Positions 16,560-22,435 of a DNA stretch of 44,592 nucleotides are shown piece after piece. The stretch's first letter is position 1. Each line of letters opens with the position of its first letter. The notes under the pieces are model-generated. The model was given only the letters and a program-made list of their open reading frames with translations. It was not told the DNA's origin and ran no database searches. A program made the translations under genes and the position numbers. This DNA is from a virus, in IMG/VR virus record IMGVR_UViG_3300020394_000667, positions 1 to 44,592 of that record. One strand, 5' to 3'.

Positions 16560-16862
16560 TTAATTTACTCTTATCATTGAAAATGGTACTGAATATTCTA
16601 CCATTGCATCTCTGTATTTATCATAACAATCTACAATTGCTCTTTTTCTATTTATTTTTACTATTTTACCTCTGTCAACTTTACCAGAGCCTGTAATAGT
16701 AACATCTTGACCAATAGAAAGATTGTATTTATTATTCTTTGCTAGTTTTTCTTTTCTTAATTTTAGATACATAGATATTTTATCTAAATCATCTAAATTA
16801 TTTAAATTATCTATACCTCTTTCTATATCGAATAATGATACTTCTTTTGGATCTTGTTTCAT
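16560..16862 (-). CDS. Small KOW/SH3-like protein (100 aa)
   Basis: A charged N-terminal helix (IERGIDNLNNLDDLDKI) is followed by a compact beta domain, IGQDVTITGSGKVDRGKIVKI and VPFSMIR, with the turn spacing of KOW/SH3-like folds. An AAAGGAG site precedes the ATG, which overlaps the upstream stop. Domains of this type bind RNA, ribosomes or RNA polymerase, so a role in phage gene expression is possible but unproven. Confidence 0.5.
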   Translation of the reverse strand: MKQDPKEVSLFDIERGIDNLNNLDDLDKISMYLKLRKEKLAKNNKYNLSIGQDVTITGSGKVDRGKIVKINRKRAIVDCYDKYRDAMVEYSVPFSMIRVN

Positions 16863-17086
16863 TTTATCTCCTTTATGTCTACGACAAACTTATTAGGGTT
16901 TTTTGTTATTGTTCCTTGCGAACCACTTGGATTGTATGCTGGATGTAATTTTATATTCAATTTAATACCACTTTTTAGTATTACAGTTCCAACAAATTGA
17001 TGGTTTGTACTTACAAATATACCATCTTTATTTTTCTTTATTGCTTTTAGATATTTTTTAGATTTGTTTAAATAAAACTTACACAT
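16859..17086 (-). CDS. Small basic protein (75 aa)
   Basis: No family is recognised. It is Lys-rich with a beta-like core (FVGTVILKSGIKLNIKLHPA). The ATG at 17086 was chosen because it overlaps the stop of the upstream zinc-ribbon gene (ATGTGTAA); a GTG at 17092 is also possible. The stop overlaps the next start by 4 nt. The gene is part of a coupled trio with the zinc-ribbon and KOW-like genes. Confidence 0.5.
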   Translation of the reverse strand: MCKFYLNKSKKYLKAIKKNKDGIFVSTNHQFVGTVILKSGIKLNIKLHPAYNPSGSQGTITKNPNKFVVDIKEIK

Positions 17087-17183
17087 CTTCACTATCTAAA
17101 CATTTATAGCACATTCTTTCATCTGCGTCTCCTTCAACAATATCTTGAAAAGGAAACTCACATTTAATACATGTCCATTTCAT
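17079..17183 (-). CDS. Tiny zinc-ribbon protein (34 aa)
   Basis: AAGGAG lies just before the ATG. The product has two C-x-x-C pairs (C5/C8 in TCIKC and C25/C28 in MCYKC) separated by an acidic loop, a minimal zinc ribbon. Such mini-ribbons in phages often contact RNA polymerase or nucleic acid. The gene is the first of a coupled set and lies right after a structured intergenic element (17216-17324). Confidence 0.65.
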   Translation of the reverse strand: MKWTCIKCEFPFQDIVEGDADERMCYKCLDSEDV

Positions 17184-17215
17184 ATTTTCTCCTTAATTAA
17201 AAGATAACAAAAAGA

Positions 17216-17324
17216 AAGAGAGCCTCACATATTCCTTGTATGGCTGTCAGTCTTTCTCGTCAAGCGAGGTTCAGGTGAGCAATTAAGTTTTCTACACCAT
17301 ACAGGACCAGTTATTGGCTCTCTT
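17216..17324 (-). ncRNA. Structured element closed by AAGAGAGCC/GGCTCTCTT
   Basis: A perfect 9-bp inverted repeat (17216-17224, 17316-17324) encloses, in the minus sense, TGTATGG/CCATACA and a CTCG/CGAG hairpin. It starts 4 nt after the radical-SAM stop and ends in a pyrimidine-rich tract before the zinc-ribbon gene. It shares the string CCTGTATGG with the element at 18297-18452. Confidence 0.5.
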
Positions 17325-17328
17325 AATT

Positions 17329-18189
17329 TTAAAATATATATCTAATTTTTTGCCAAGGCACAACAGTGTTATGCAGTTGCTTAAAATCTTTTATATATTG
17401 TTTTTTGTTATGTCGTTTATATCTTATGTTTAAACATCCAAATTCTGATGTTTTTGGTTCTTGCAAATCTGGTCGCCATATATACTTTTCACCATCTGTG
17501 CCATGTATAATATTATGATTGTGCATTTCTTTATTATGTGTAAGAAATATACATTCTGCTTTTACTTTATGTTTTATAGATTCATCTACAATAGAATCTA
17601 CTAATTTAAATAGATCATTGTAATCTTTTTGAAAGTTTTCATATACAATAATTGGTGAATAATTTATATGTACATCATAACCTGCTTCATAAAAATCATT
17701 TACTGCTTTTATTCTATCTATAATTTTAGATGTACTAGGTTCTAATATATCTGATAATACTTGTGGCATTAGACTAAATCTTATTCTAACTTTTCTGTTT
17801 GCATCATATGATAATAAGTTTTTGTTTACATATTTTGTTGCAGCTGTACCCATTGCTTTTGGATCATACTTAAAATAATCAAATAAATATTCCCAATCAT
17901 GGTATTTAGCATGTAATACATAATCTTCATTGCAACTGAAATCATATGTATAATATTTATCATGTGTTTGATTTGGTTCTTTTGGCCATTTTAATAGCCA
18001 TAGATGTCTTGCTATAGCATCAAGTATTTGCTCTGGATTTTTTGCTATTGTAAGCCCTTTAGGCATATGTCTACGCATATAACAATAGTTACATTTGTAT
18101 AAACAGCCATAACCAAAGCTTGGCGTAATAAAATCACTGCTTCTTCCAGAATCTCTTATAATCATTGATTTTCTATTTACATATTTCAT
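17329..18189 (-). CDS. Radical SAM enzyme, spore-photoproduct-lyase-like (286 aa)
   Basis: The 4Fe-4S motif C-x-x-x-C-x-x-C is present (C29, C33, C36 in GYGCLYKCNYCYMRR). The later segments DVHINYSPIIVYE, ECIFLTHN, LNIRYKRHNK and the C-terminal IRYIF fit the SPL/DNA-repair-photolyase-like radical SAM family. SPL enzymes reverse thymine photoproducts with S-adenosylmethionine, so protection of phage DNA from UV damage is a reasonable guess. Another radical SAM reaction is possible. The ATG at 18189 has AAGGAAT ahead of it; a longer frame to 18234 would run through the stem at 18206-18291. Confidence 0.7.
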   Translation of the reverse strand: MKYVNRKSMIIRDSGRSSDFITPSFGYGCLYKCNYCYMRRHMPKGLTIAKNPEQILDAIARHLWLLKWPKEPNQTHDKYYTYDFSCNEDYVLHAKYHDWEYLFDYFKYDPKAMGTAATKYVNKNLLSYDANRKVRIRFSLMPQVLSDILEPSTSKIIDRIKAVNDFYEAGYDVHINYSPIIVYENFQKDYNDLFKLVDSIVDESIKHKVKAECIFLTHNKEMHNHNIIHGTDGEKYIWRPDLQEPKTSEFGCLNIRYKRHNKKQYIKDFKQLHNTVVPWQKIRYIF

Positions 18190-18205
18190 ATTATTCCTTA
18201 ATTTT

Positions 18206-18291
18206 ATAGAGCCTGCAAGGTAGTTCTTTTGCATATGTATGATCTTGATCTATCCCATTGCTCATCCTGACAGTAATCTTACAGGCTCTAT
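18206..18291 (-). ncRNA. Structured element closed by ATAGAGCCTG/CAGGCTCTAT
   Basis: A perfect 10-bp inverted repeat extends by CCUGUAA/UUGCAGG wobble pairing to about 13 bp. In the minus sense it shares an ordered set of strings (CCTGTAAG, GTCAG, ATGA, ACTACC, GCA) with the element at 21874-21944, which suggests related RNAs. It lies between the DUF6915 and radical-SAM genes. Confidence 0.5.
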
Positions 18292-18296
18292 TTATT

Positions 18297-18452
18297 AATG
18301 TAGTCAATGCAACTGTAACCCTCAATACGATAAATCGTTTTGTGTCGGCTGGGCTTATTTAGCTTAGTTAATACAGCGCCATACAGGTTCTCTTAGAGAT
18401 CAAGAATATTGCATATGCTCACAAGTATCTCCGTGACTGACATGACTACATT
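18297..18452 (-). ncRNA. Structured element closed by AATGTAGTCA/TGACTACATT, or decayed gene
   Basis: A perfect 10-bp inverted repeat (18297-18306, 18443-18452) whose 5' strand in the minus sense covers the last codon and TAG stop of the DUF6915 gene. It contains CCTGTATGG as in the 17216-17324 element. The alternative reading is a GTG-started frame (18422 to 18288, with GGAG six bases ahead) of 44 codons broken by one TAA at its tenth codon. Confidence 0.4.
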
Positions 18453-18796
18453 AAAGTGTGTTTCTTTAATACATTTTTCTTGGTGCTTGCCATCCAAGGT
18501 TTTGGTCTGATATTACTAAGCCAATCTTGAACAGTTGGAATAAATCCTAAATCCTCACGTATATGTTGTTCTGCTATTGATCTAACAGGTATATCTTTAT
18601 TATCTGAGTTTTTAATCATTATTCCAAATTTTAGTTCACATTCTCTAATACCTTGAGTATGATGTCTTAGTGCTCTATGACGTAAATCACCATAGAAATC
18701 TTTTGTTTCATCAAACCAAGCGTGTATTTGGTAGTAATCGTTTTCTTTACCACCAAATAACTTTACACTTGATTTACAATGATGCAATGATTTCAT
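18446..18796 (-). CDS. DUF6915-family protein (116 aa)
   Basis: The family pattern is clear: LHHCKSSVKLFGGKENDY, HAWFDETKDFYGDLRHRALR, and PVRSIAEQHIREDLGFIPT followed by VQDWLSNI and PWM. Members occur in phages and some bacteria and have no known function. The many His and Cys residues (HH, C, HRALRHH, EQH) suggest a metal-binding helical bundle. The start overlaps the upstream stop (ATGA). The stop lies inside the closing stem of the following structured element. Confidence 0.7.
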   Translation of the reverse strand: MKSLHHCKSSVKLFGGKENDYYQIHAWFDETKDFYGDLRHRALRHHTQGIRECELKFGIMIKNSDNKDIPVRSIAEQHIREDLGFIPTVQDWLSNIRPKPWMASTKKNVLKKHTLM

Positions 18797-19362
18797 AATT
18801 CGTGTAACTCACTGTCATAACCAAACTCTGGTTGTTTACCATTTAGAAAATATTTTTCTGTAACATCATTGCAAGCACGTACATTTTGTCCACCGCTTAC
18901 AAGAATATTTTGTTTTTCTAAATTCCAAACAATTTCACCTTGACCACCTTCGTTGTTATACCAATCATAATCAATAAGATCTACAAGTTCCCAATGAAAA
19001 TCACTATTAAGTTTTAAATCAGGATGTTGTTCTCTGAATTTATTATAATCTTTTTGAAGTTCTAGTTGGTTTCTTGTGAAGTTTTTATATTTATCAAAGT
19101 TTTCTTCATTATTATGATTCCATCCTTCACATTGATAATCTTCATAATAACTTCTTCCATCGATTGTTTCTTTAAGATTTATTTCAGTTTTCCAGCCTTC
19201 TGCATGAAAACATTCACCAGAGTCACCACATCCTTCATACCATACTCGTATGTATTTGTAGCCAAGTTCTTTTAAATATTTGTTTAATAATTTATAAGAT
19301 TCAGCTCGTTTTCTACTTGCTTCTATTCTATCATCATGCCATTTTTGTACGTCAAATGTCAT
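18793..19362 (-). CDS. DUF6878-like protein (189 aa)
   Basis: Residues after the N-terminal helix read VWYEGCGDSGECFHAEGW. Later comes DLIDYDWYNNEGGQGEIVW, matching the G-x-G-D-S-G and D-Y-D-W-Y-N-N-E-G-G-x-G pattern of DUF6878. The function is unknown, and members are mainly phage and mobile-element proteins. The ATG at 19362 is preferred over one 14 codons upstream because AAGGAG precedes it. Its stop overlaps the DUF6915 start, so the two are co-translated. Confidence 0.6.
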   Translation of the reverse strand: MTFDVQKWHDDRIEASRKRAESYKLLNKYLKELGYKYIRVWYEGCGDSGECFHAEGWKTEINLKETIDGRSYYEDYQCEGWNHNNEENFDKYKNFTRNQLELQKDYNKFREQHPDLKLNSDFHWELVDLIDYDWYNNEGGQGEIVWNLEKQNILVSGGQNVRACNDVTEKYFLNGKQPEFGYDSELHEL

Positions 19363-19373
19363 TTTTTGTCTCC

Positions 19374-19484
19374 TTATTTTATGAATTCTTTGGGGGCGAA
19401 CCATTTGTTATTTTCGAGGTGTCTTGAGTGATCATCGATGTCGTCCCCCGACCATGTTAGTATATTGTCCACATCGTCCACCAA
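19374..19484 (-). CDS. Possible small ORF or gene remnant (36 aa)
   Basis: Reading from TTG at 19484, the frame gives VDDVDNILTWSGDDIDDHS and ends KWFAPKEFIK, with its stop 2 nt before the GGAG of the next gene. The sequence is protein-like, but no ribosome site supports the start. The same frame upstream runs as coding-like sequence broken by a TGA at about 19506. It may be the tail of a decayed gene or chance. Confidence 0.25.
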   Translation of the reverse strand: MVDDVDNILTWSGDDIDDHSRHLENNKWFAPKEFIK

Positions 19485-19713
19485 GATGTTTTGAAAATAC
19501 TTAGGTCATCGCCCTTGCACGTTGGGCTTAAGTTTATATAAACCTACACTTTTTCCTTGAATAATGCCATGCATCAAGTGACTGGTCTTTCACAGTGTTA
19601 TACAATCCGAACATTATTCTCCCTCCATCACCTCGGTTTATAATTGTTGGTATACATTGCATAAGCACCGCTATAGCTTTGAGTGTTCTGCCCAGGGTAT
19701 ACCAGCCAGGTCT
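19485..19713 (-). other. Intergenic region with inverted repeats and a 26-codon ORF
   Basis: This stretch has no convincing gene. It holds TGGTATAC/GTATACCA (19648-19655, 19697-19704), a GCCC/GGGC hairpin near 19511-19527, and a short ORF (19614 to 19534) with an excellent GGAGGG site encoding MFGLYNTVKDQSLDAWHYS and seven more residues. It could be another structured RNA or the start of a frameshifted gene continuing into 19374-19484. Confidence 0.35.
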
Positions 19714-19929
19714 TTACATTAATCTTAATCTATTTTTGGCATATATAACTTTAGATGACAATATTCTTTGTTCTTCGTTATATCTACCTGACATAATAGT
19801 TTTTTGTATAGATCTATTATCTCTAATAAATGATTTTAGTTCATATTTGTTCATAAGCCTTATCTCGTCATAAGGATTATCTTCTACTCCACAAATTGTT
19901 CTAAATACTGCTACTGTTAAATGATTCAT
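19714..19929 (-). CDS. Hypothetical protein (71 aa)
   Basis: GGAGAC lies just before the ATG, which overlaps the upstream stop. The product is charged and helical, with a basic C-terminal half (SFIRDNRSIQKTIMSGRYNE, KNRLRLM). No family is recognised. It is the last gene before the 19.4-19.7 kb intergenic region and is probably co-transcribed with the two genes upstream. Confidence 0.5.
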   Translation of the reverse strand: MNHLTVAVFRTICGVEDNPYDEIRLMNKYELKSFIRDNRSIQKTIMSGRYNEEQRILSSKVIYAKNRLRLM

Positions 19930-20177
19930 TAATTGTCTCCTCTATATTTTTTATAATTACAGAAATAATTATCATTAACTGATATTTCTATTAATTCTAT
20001 TTCGCTACCAATAGATAACAAAAAAAAAGAGAAATCAATGTCTTCGTCTAGGTATATATAATTATCTTTTTCGTACGATGCAGATGAGATAGAGTCAAGT
20101 AATCCTAACCTTGCAAGTTCTGATTTCTTGACTTCTACCCATCCTTTTGTATCCCCTACAAAATGTTTATAAGTCAA
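19929..20177 (-). CDS. Hypothetical protein (82 aa, start uncertain)
   Basis: The frame is open to 20216, but that region overlaps the upstream gene. The TTG at 20177 gives only an 11-nt overlap and is preferred; another TTG lies two codons upstream. The protein is acidic with a hydrophobic core (YIYLDEDIDFSFFLLSIGSE). No family is recognised. The stop overlaps the next start. Confidence 0.4.
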   Translation of the reverse strand: MTYKHFVGDTKGWVEVKKSELARLGLLDSISSASYEKDNYIYLDEDIDFSFFLLSIGSEIELIEISVNDNYFCNYKKYRGDN

Positions 20178-20463
20178 TAACAATTGGCTTACTCTTTTTA
20201 TCAGATTTATACACAATTAAAGATAAACTTGGGAATACTGACAATGTATTAACTACATCAATTAATTGCTGATGCGTTATTTTTTCTTTCTTGTCTATTT
20301 GCTCATTGCCTTTGAATATTTCGACATCATATCTACTTTTTCTATCAAATGAATATACAGCCTGTTTACTTACATGTTTTACAGTTTTGTATAGATTTGA
20401 TACAGCCCAAGTAGTATGTGCAAATATTTTTGATAATATTGATATTACAGTAAGTTTATTCAT
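20167..20463 (-). CDS. Hypothetical protein (98 aa)
   Basis: GGAGG lies 6 nt before the ATG. The N-terminus is hydrophobic (LTVISILSKIFAHTTWAVS), followed by a basic segment and a helical or beta C-terminus (HQQLIDVVNTL, SLSLIVYKSDKKSKP). The N-terminal helix might associate with the membrane. No family is recognised. The start overlaps the 3' end of the frameshifted gene at 20456-20636. Confidence 0.5.
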   Translation of the reverse strand: MNKLTVISILSKIFAHTTWAVSNLYKTVKHVSKQAVYSFDRKSRYDVEIFKGNEQIDKKEKITHQQLIDVVNTLSVFPSLSLIVYKSDKKSKPIVIDL

Positions 20464-20636
20464 CTACACCTCCGTAATATTCTTTTATACTTTTACCGAA
20501 ATAATCCCATACTGGTATTTTTTCTTTTAGTACTTGATCCATATCTTCAAGACTTGGAAGTACAATTTCATCGTATTCTAAATCACGACCTCCATTATCT
20601 AAAAAGTCTTGTATTTTATTTTTTATTTGACTCATA
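20456..20636 (-). pseudogene. Frameshifted small phage protein (59 aa if restored)
   Basis: An AAGGAG-led ATG at 20636 opens MSQIKNKIQDFLDNGGRD, then hits TGA at 20568. A second frame (20596 to 20456) continues EYDEIVLPSLEDMDQVLKEK, IPVWDYFGKSIKEYYGG. Removing one T from the TTTT run in GATTTTAGAATAC fuses them into one smooth protein (..GGRDLEYDEIVLPSLEDMD..). I know similar small phage proteins with a YDE-LP-DMD-VL-IPVW-YY layout. The break may be a mutation, a homopolymer sequencing error or a programmed frameshift. Confidence 0.5.
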
Positions 20637-20675
20637 TCCTCTCCTTATAAGGGTTATAATTTACAACAAAGTAAC

Positions 20676-20706
20676 AAAAAAAAGGAGAAATTAATCTCCC
20701 TTTTTT
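20676..20706 (-). terminator. GGAGA/TCTCC hairpin flanked by A8 and T6
   Basis: AAAAAAAAGGAGA, the 6-nt loop AATTAA, then TCTCC-C-TTTTTT. It can act on both strands. On the minus strand it follows the stop of the 20709 gene by 2 nt and ends in T8, 39 nt before the next start. Confidence 0.65.
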
Positions 20707-20708
20707 AT

Positions 20709-20972
20709 TTAATCTCCTATAGATAATACAGGAAATGTTTCACTTTCTTCTTGATTTGCATAATGCATAGCACCGCCATCGTTTCCTTCATCATCACATT
20801 GCGAATACAGCCAACTACCATCATTTAATTTAAATGCTACTGGTCTGTTATGCCATCCCATATAATCTGCTTCTTGATCAGACATATATTCAACTGCTAC
20901 TATTTGTTTGCCAAGTACACGTTTTTCCGCTATTTCAGTCCACCTGTTTTCTATTTTACGTTCTTTACTCAT
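20709..20972 (-). CDS. Conserved small phage protein of unknown function (87 aa)
   Basis: An AAGGAG site precedes the ATG. The sequence QIVAVEYMSDQEADYMGW, then RPVAFKLNDGSWLYSQCDDE and GNDGGAMHYA, ending PVLSIGD, is a layout I recognise from many small phage proteins of unknown function. It is acidic and likely a single beta-rich domain. The gene follows an overlapping upstream gene and is closed by a strong terminator. Confidence 0.6.
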   Translation of the reverse strand: MSKERKIENRWTEIAEKRVLGKQIVAVEYMSDQEADYMGWHNRPVAFKLNDGSWLYSQCDDEGNDGGAMHYANQEESETFPVLSIGD

Positions 20973-21153
20973 CTTTTCTCCTTATTAATTTCCAATCACC
21001 TTCTTGTATCACTTTTATATACATTACATGCATTACTTGGTTAGAGTTTAACTCTCCATCCATCCATAGATCTTCAGTAGGAACTTCTTCCCACTTATCT
21101 TCATCTATGTAATCTATATTCCATACATCTAATTTAGTTTTTGCGTTTGCCAT
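20965..21153 (-). CDS. Hypothetical acidic protein (62 aa)
   Basis: An AAGGAG site lies 5 nt before the ATG. The product is acidic and Trp-rich (VWNIDYIDEDKWEEVPTEDL) with a beta-like C-terminus (VMHVMYIKVIQEGDWKLIRR). No family is recognised. It overlaps both neighbours by a few bases, so the three genes at 20709-21412 form one coupled unit. Confidence 0.5.
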   Translation of the reverse strand: MANAKTKLDVWNIDYIDEDKWEEVPTEDLWMDGELNSNQVMHVMYIKVIQEGDWKLIRRKDE

Positions 21154-21412
21154 TTTGCTCCTTCAGTTTAAGATATTTTTCTTCTAGAAATTCTATTTTT
21201 CTATTCAGGTCTTTAATTTTATTTAATGCTATACTAAGATCATTTCTATATTCATTTATAACAATCTCTGATTCATAAATTTTTGACTCTAGTTGTGTTA
21301 TTTTAAGTTGTGGAATAGTATCTCTTTCAACATCATAATCACTAGGATATTCTCTTATAGTTTGATTTAAATTTTTTATTTCTAGTAATATTTTTTCATG
21401 TTCAATTTTCAT
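21134..21412 (-). CDS. Coiled-coil protein (92 aa)
   Basis: Nearly the whole sequence is heptad-like and charged (KILLEIKNLNQTIREYPSD; IALNKIKDLNRKIEFLEEKY), predicting a long coiled coil with a Lys-rich tail. GAGG lies upstream of the ATG. Small coiled-coil early proteins may oligomerise or bind host factors. No specific role can be given. It is the first gene after the strong terminator at 21443-21472. Confidence 0.55.
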   Translation of the reverse strand: MKIEHEKILLEIKNLNQTIREYPSDYDVERDTIPQLKITQLESKIYESEIVINEYRNDLSIALNKIKDLNRKIEFLEEKYLKLKEQNGKRKN

Positions 21413-21442
21413 TTTTTTTCCTCGTATATGTTAAGTAGTAAC

Positions 21443-21472
21443 AAAAAAAAAGAGAGCCCGTGAGGGCTCTCT
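21443..21472 (-). terminator. Perfect 9-bp intrinsic terminator with T9 tract
   Basis: AGAGAGCCC and GGGCTCTCT pair perfectly around a 4-nt loop (GTGA on the plus strand, TCAC on the minus) and run into T8-9 on the minus strand. It ends the gene at 21485-21766. The next start codon lies only 30 nt beyond the T-tract. Confidence 0.8.
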
Positions 21473-21484
21473 CGTTTATAACGA

Positions 21485-21766
21485 TTAGTTCGTTGATGGT
21501 AGGCTAATTGTTACCATATCTGCGTCTTTATTTAGTTCATCACGCCAAATATTGTAAGAATTACCTGATGCTGATAATCTGATATTACCTTTGAATTTAA
21601 TCATTTCTTTTAATACATCAAGACACTTTGGATGTGGCTCTTCTGTTAAAGATAGATTGTTTTCTGTAATACCTACTGATACAAAATCTACATTTTCATT
21701 AAGTGTAGTATGTTTTGTGTTATCAGAATCTTTTACTTGTTCCCAACATGTAACTTTGATATCCAT
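21485..21766 (-). CDS. Hypothetical protein (93 aa)
   Basis: AAGGAT precedes the ATG. The protein is acidic, with mixed beta and helical segments (DIKVTCWEQVKDSDNTKHTT; CLDVLKEMIKFKGNIRLSA). No family is recognised. It stands alone: the structured element at 21874-21944 and a T7 tract lie upstream, and the perfect terminator at 21443-21472 lies downstream. It is thus one of several single-gene units in this arm. Confidence 0.5.
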   Translation of the reverse strand: MDIKVTCWEQVKDSDNTKHTTLNENVDFVSVGITENNLSLTEEPHPKCLDVLKEMIKFKGNIRLSASGNSYNIWRDELNKDADMVTISLPSTN

Positions 21767-21873
21767 TTGAATATCCTTTCTGCTTATAATAAGCGATTAA
21801 TTAACTAACATAACATAAAAAAAGAGAACGTATATGATACAAAACTCGTTTTTTAATAATATCTTTTTCCAAA

Positions 21874-21944
21874 AATAAAGAATATAACCATGCTCGGTAG
21901 TCCTATTTCATACTGACGGGAGACTTACAGGTTATATTTTTATT
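21874..21944 (-). ncRNA. Structured element closed by a bulged 15-bp stem
   Basis: AATAAA-g-AATATAACC pairs with GGTTATATT-TTTATT (15 bp, one bulged G). In the minus sense it contains CCTGTAAG, GTCAG, ATGA, ACTACC and GCA in the same order as the element at 18206-18291. It starts 2 nt after the stop of the gene at 21947. A CGTTCTC-T7 tract follows at 21817-21829. Confidence 0.5.
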
Positions 21945-21946
21945 AA

Positions 21947-22114
21947 CTATTGAATAGATCTATAATGACTTTCTACGCAATCATTACAAACTACATTGTT
22001 TTTACAATCAATTGTAGATTTTTCATTACTACACATATAATTACAATACATACATTCTTTCCATGATAGTATGTTATTTGTGTGTTTCTTTATTAGTTTA
22101 TTTAAACTTTGCAT
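21947..22114 (-). CDS. Small Cys-rich zinc-finger-like protein (55 aa)
   Basis: GGAGG lies 6 nt before the ATG at 22114; an in-frame ATG at 22135 lies upstream of that site. Six cysteines in ECMYCNYMC and IDCKNN/VVCNDC (C21, C24, C28, C37, C43, C46), plus H50, could hold one or two zinc ions in a cross-brace-like fold. The N-terminus is a basic helix. It is probably an early protein that binds host machinery or nucleic acid, but its function is unknown. Confidence 0.55.
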   Translation of the reverse strand: MQSLNKLIKKHTNNILSWKECMYCNYMCSNEKSTIDCKNNVVCNDCVESHYRSIQ

Positions 22115-22140
22115 ATATACCTCCGTTATTAACAATACAT

Positions 22141-22181
22141 AAAAAAAGAGGAAGCCTGTAAGCGTAGAAACTTACAGGCTT
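22141..22181 (-). terminator. Perfect 11-bp hairpin followed by T7 on the minus strand
   Basis: AAGCCTGTAAG and CTTACAGGCTT pair perfectly around an 8-nt loop, followed in the minus sense by CCTC-T7-ATGTATTGTTAA. The next start codon is only 26 nt past the T-tract. Confidence 0.7.
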
Positions 22182-22246
22182 TTATATGAAGATGTAGGGG
22201 AAACGATGCTGATAAGACATCGTGGAATATAATGAATATTATACAT
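22182..22246 (-). ncRNA. Short non-coding unit between two hairpin/T-tract signals
   Basis: These 65 nt hold no credible gene (best ORF 12 codons, no ribosome site) but contain a CGATG/CATCG hairpin near 22204-22222. Bounded by the signals at 22141-22181 and 22247-22280, the stretch would be transcribed as a roughly 100-nt RNA. Confidence 0.35.
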
Positions 22247-22280
22247 AAAAAAAGAGCACACGAATGAACGTGTACTCTTT
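22247..22280 (-). terminator. Hairpin AAAGAGCACACG/CGTGTACTCTTT followed by T7
   Basis: The two arms pair over about 12 bp with one mismatch, around a 6-nt loop. In the minus sense it lies 5 nt after the stop of the first early gene and runs into T7-ATGTAT. Confidence 0.65.
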
Positions 22281-22285
22281 CTCTA

Positions 22286-22435
22286 CTAATGTATAGTTAC
22301 TTTAATCTTTGCATCATCTCTGCCTGCTTTGAATGCTTTGTATGCAGTCTTGATAGGTTTTAATGATAGTTTAGGTGATTTAGTAGATAATCTACCTAAC
22401 TTGTATGCAATTGATTCTAACCTGAATTTCTTCAT
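22286..22435 (-). CDS. First early gene: small basic protein (49 aa)
   Basis: AGAGGAAT precedes the ATG at 22435; longer frames to 22489 lack a ribosome site. The product is strongly basic (FRLESIAYKLGRLSTKSPKL, then KPIKTAYKAFKAGRDDAKIK), suggesting nucleic-acid or ribosome binding. As the promoter-proximal gene of the leftward arm it is probably among the first phage proteins made, a position often used for host takeover. No family is recognised. Confidence 0.55.
   Translation of the reverse strand: MKKFRLESIAYKLGRLSTKSPKLSLKPIKTAYKAFKAGRDDAKIKVTIH

Noticed and set aside
17224-17330. Long stop-free frame reading GPVWCRKLNCSPEP on the minus strand
   Set aside because: It has no ATG, GTG or TTG start before the conserved-looking part. 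The stretch is explained by the structured element, and G+C-richer sequence has fewer stops by chance.
18351-18380. tRNA-like start with a D-arm-like AGCTTAGTTAATACAGC on the plus strand
   Set aside because: The D-stem pairs over only three bases. No anticodon arm, T-arm or matching 3' acceptor strand follows downstream.
19595-19873. 92-codon plus-strand ORF
   Set aside because: It has no ribosome site, runs against the direction of all genes in this arm and overlaps a better-supported minus gene (19714-19929).
20834-21112. Plus-strand hydrophobic ORFs
   Set aside because: They are antisense shadows of coupled minus-strand genes with strong ribosome sites. The hydrophobicity comes from reading AT-rich codons backwards.
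22204-22222. Possible hammerhead ribozyme core (CTGATAAG)
   Set aside because: The conserved CTGATGA and GAAA core and the three stems are missing. A simple 5-bp hairpin explains it.
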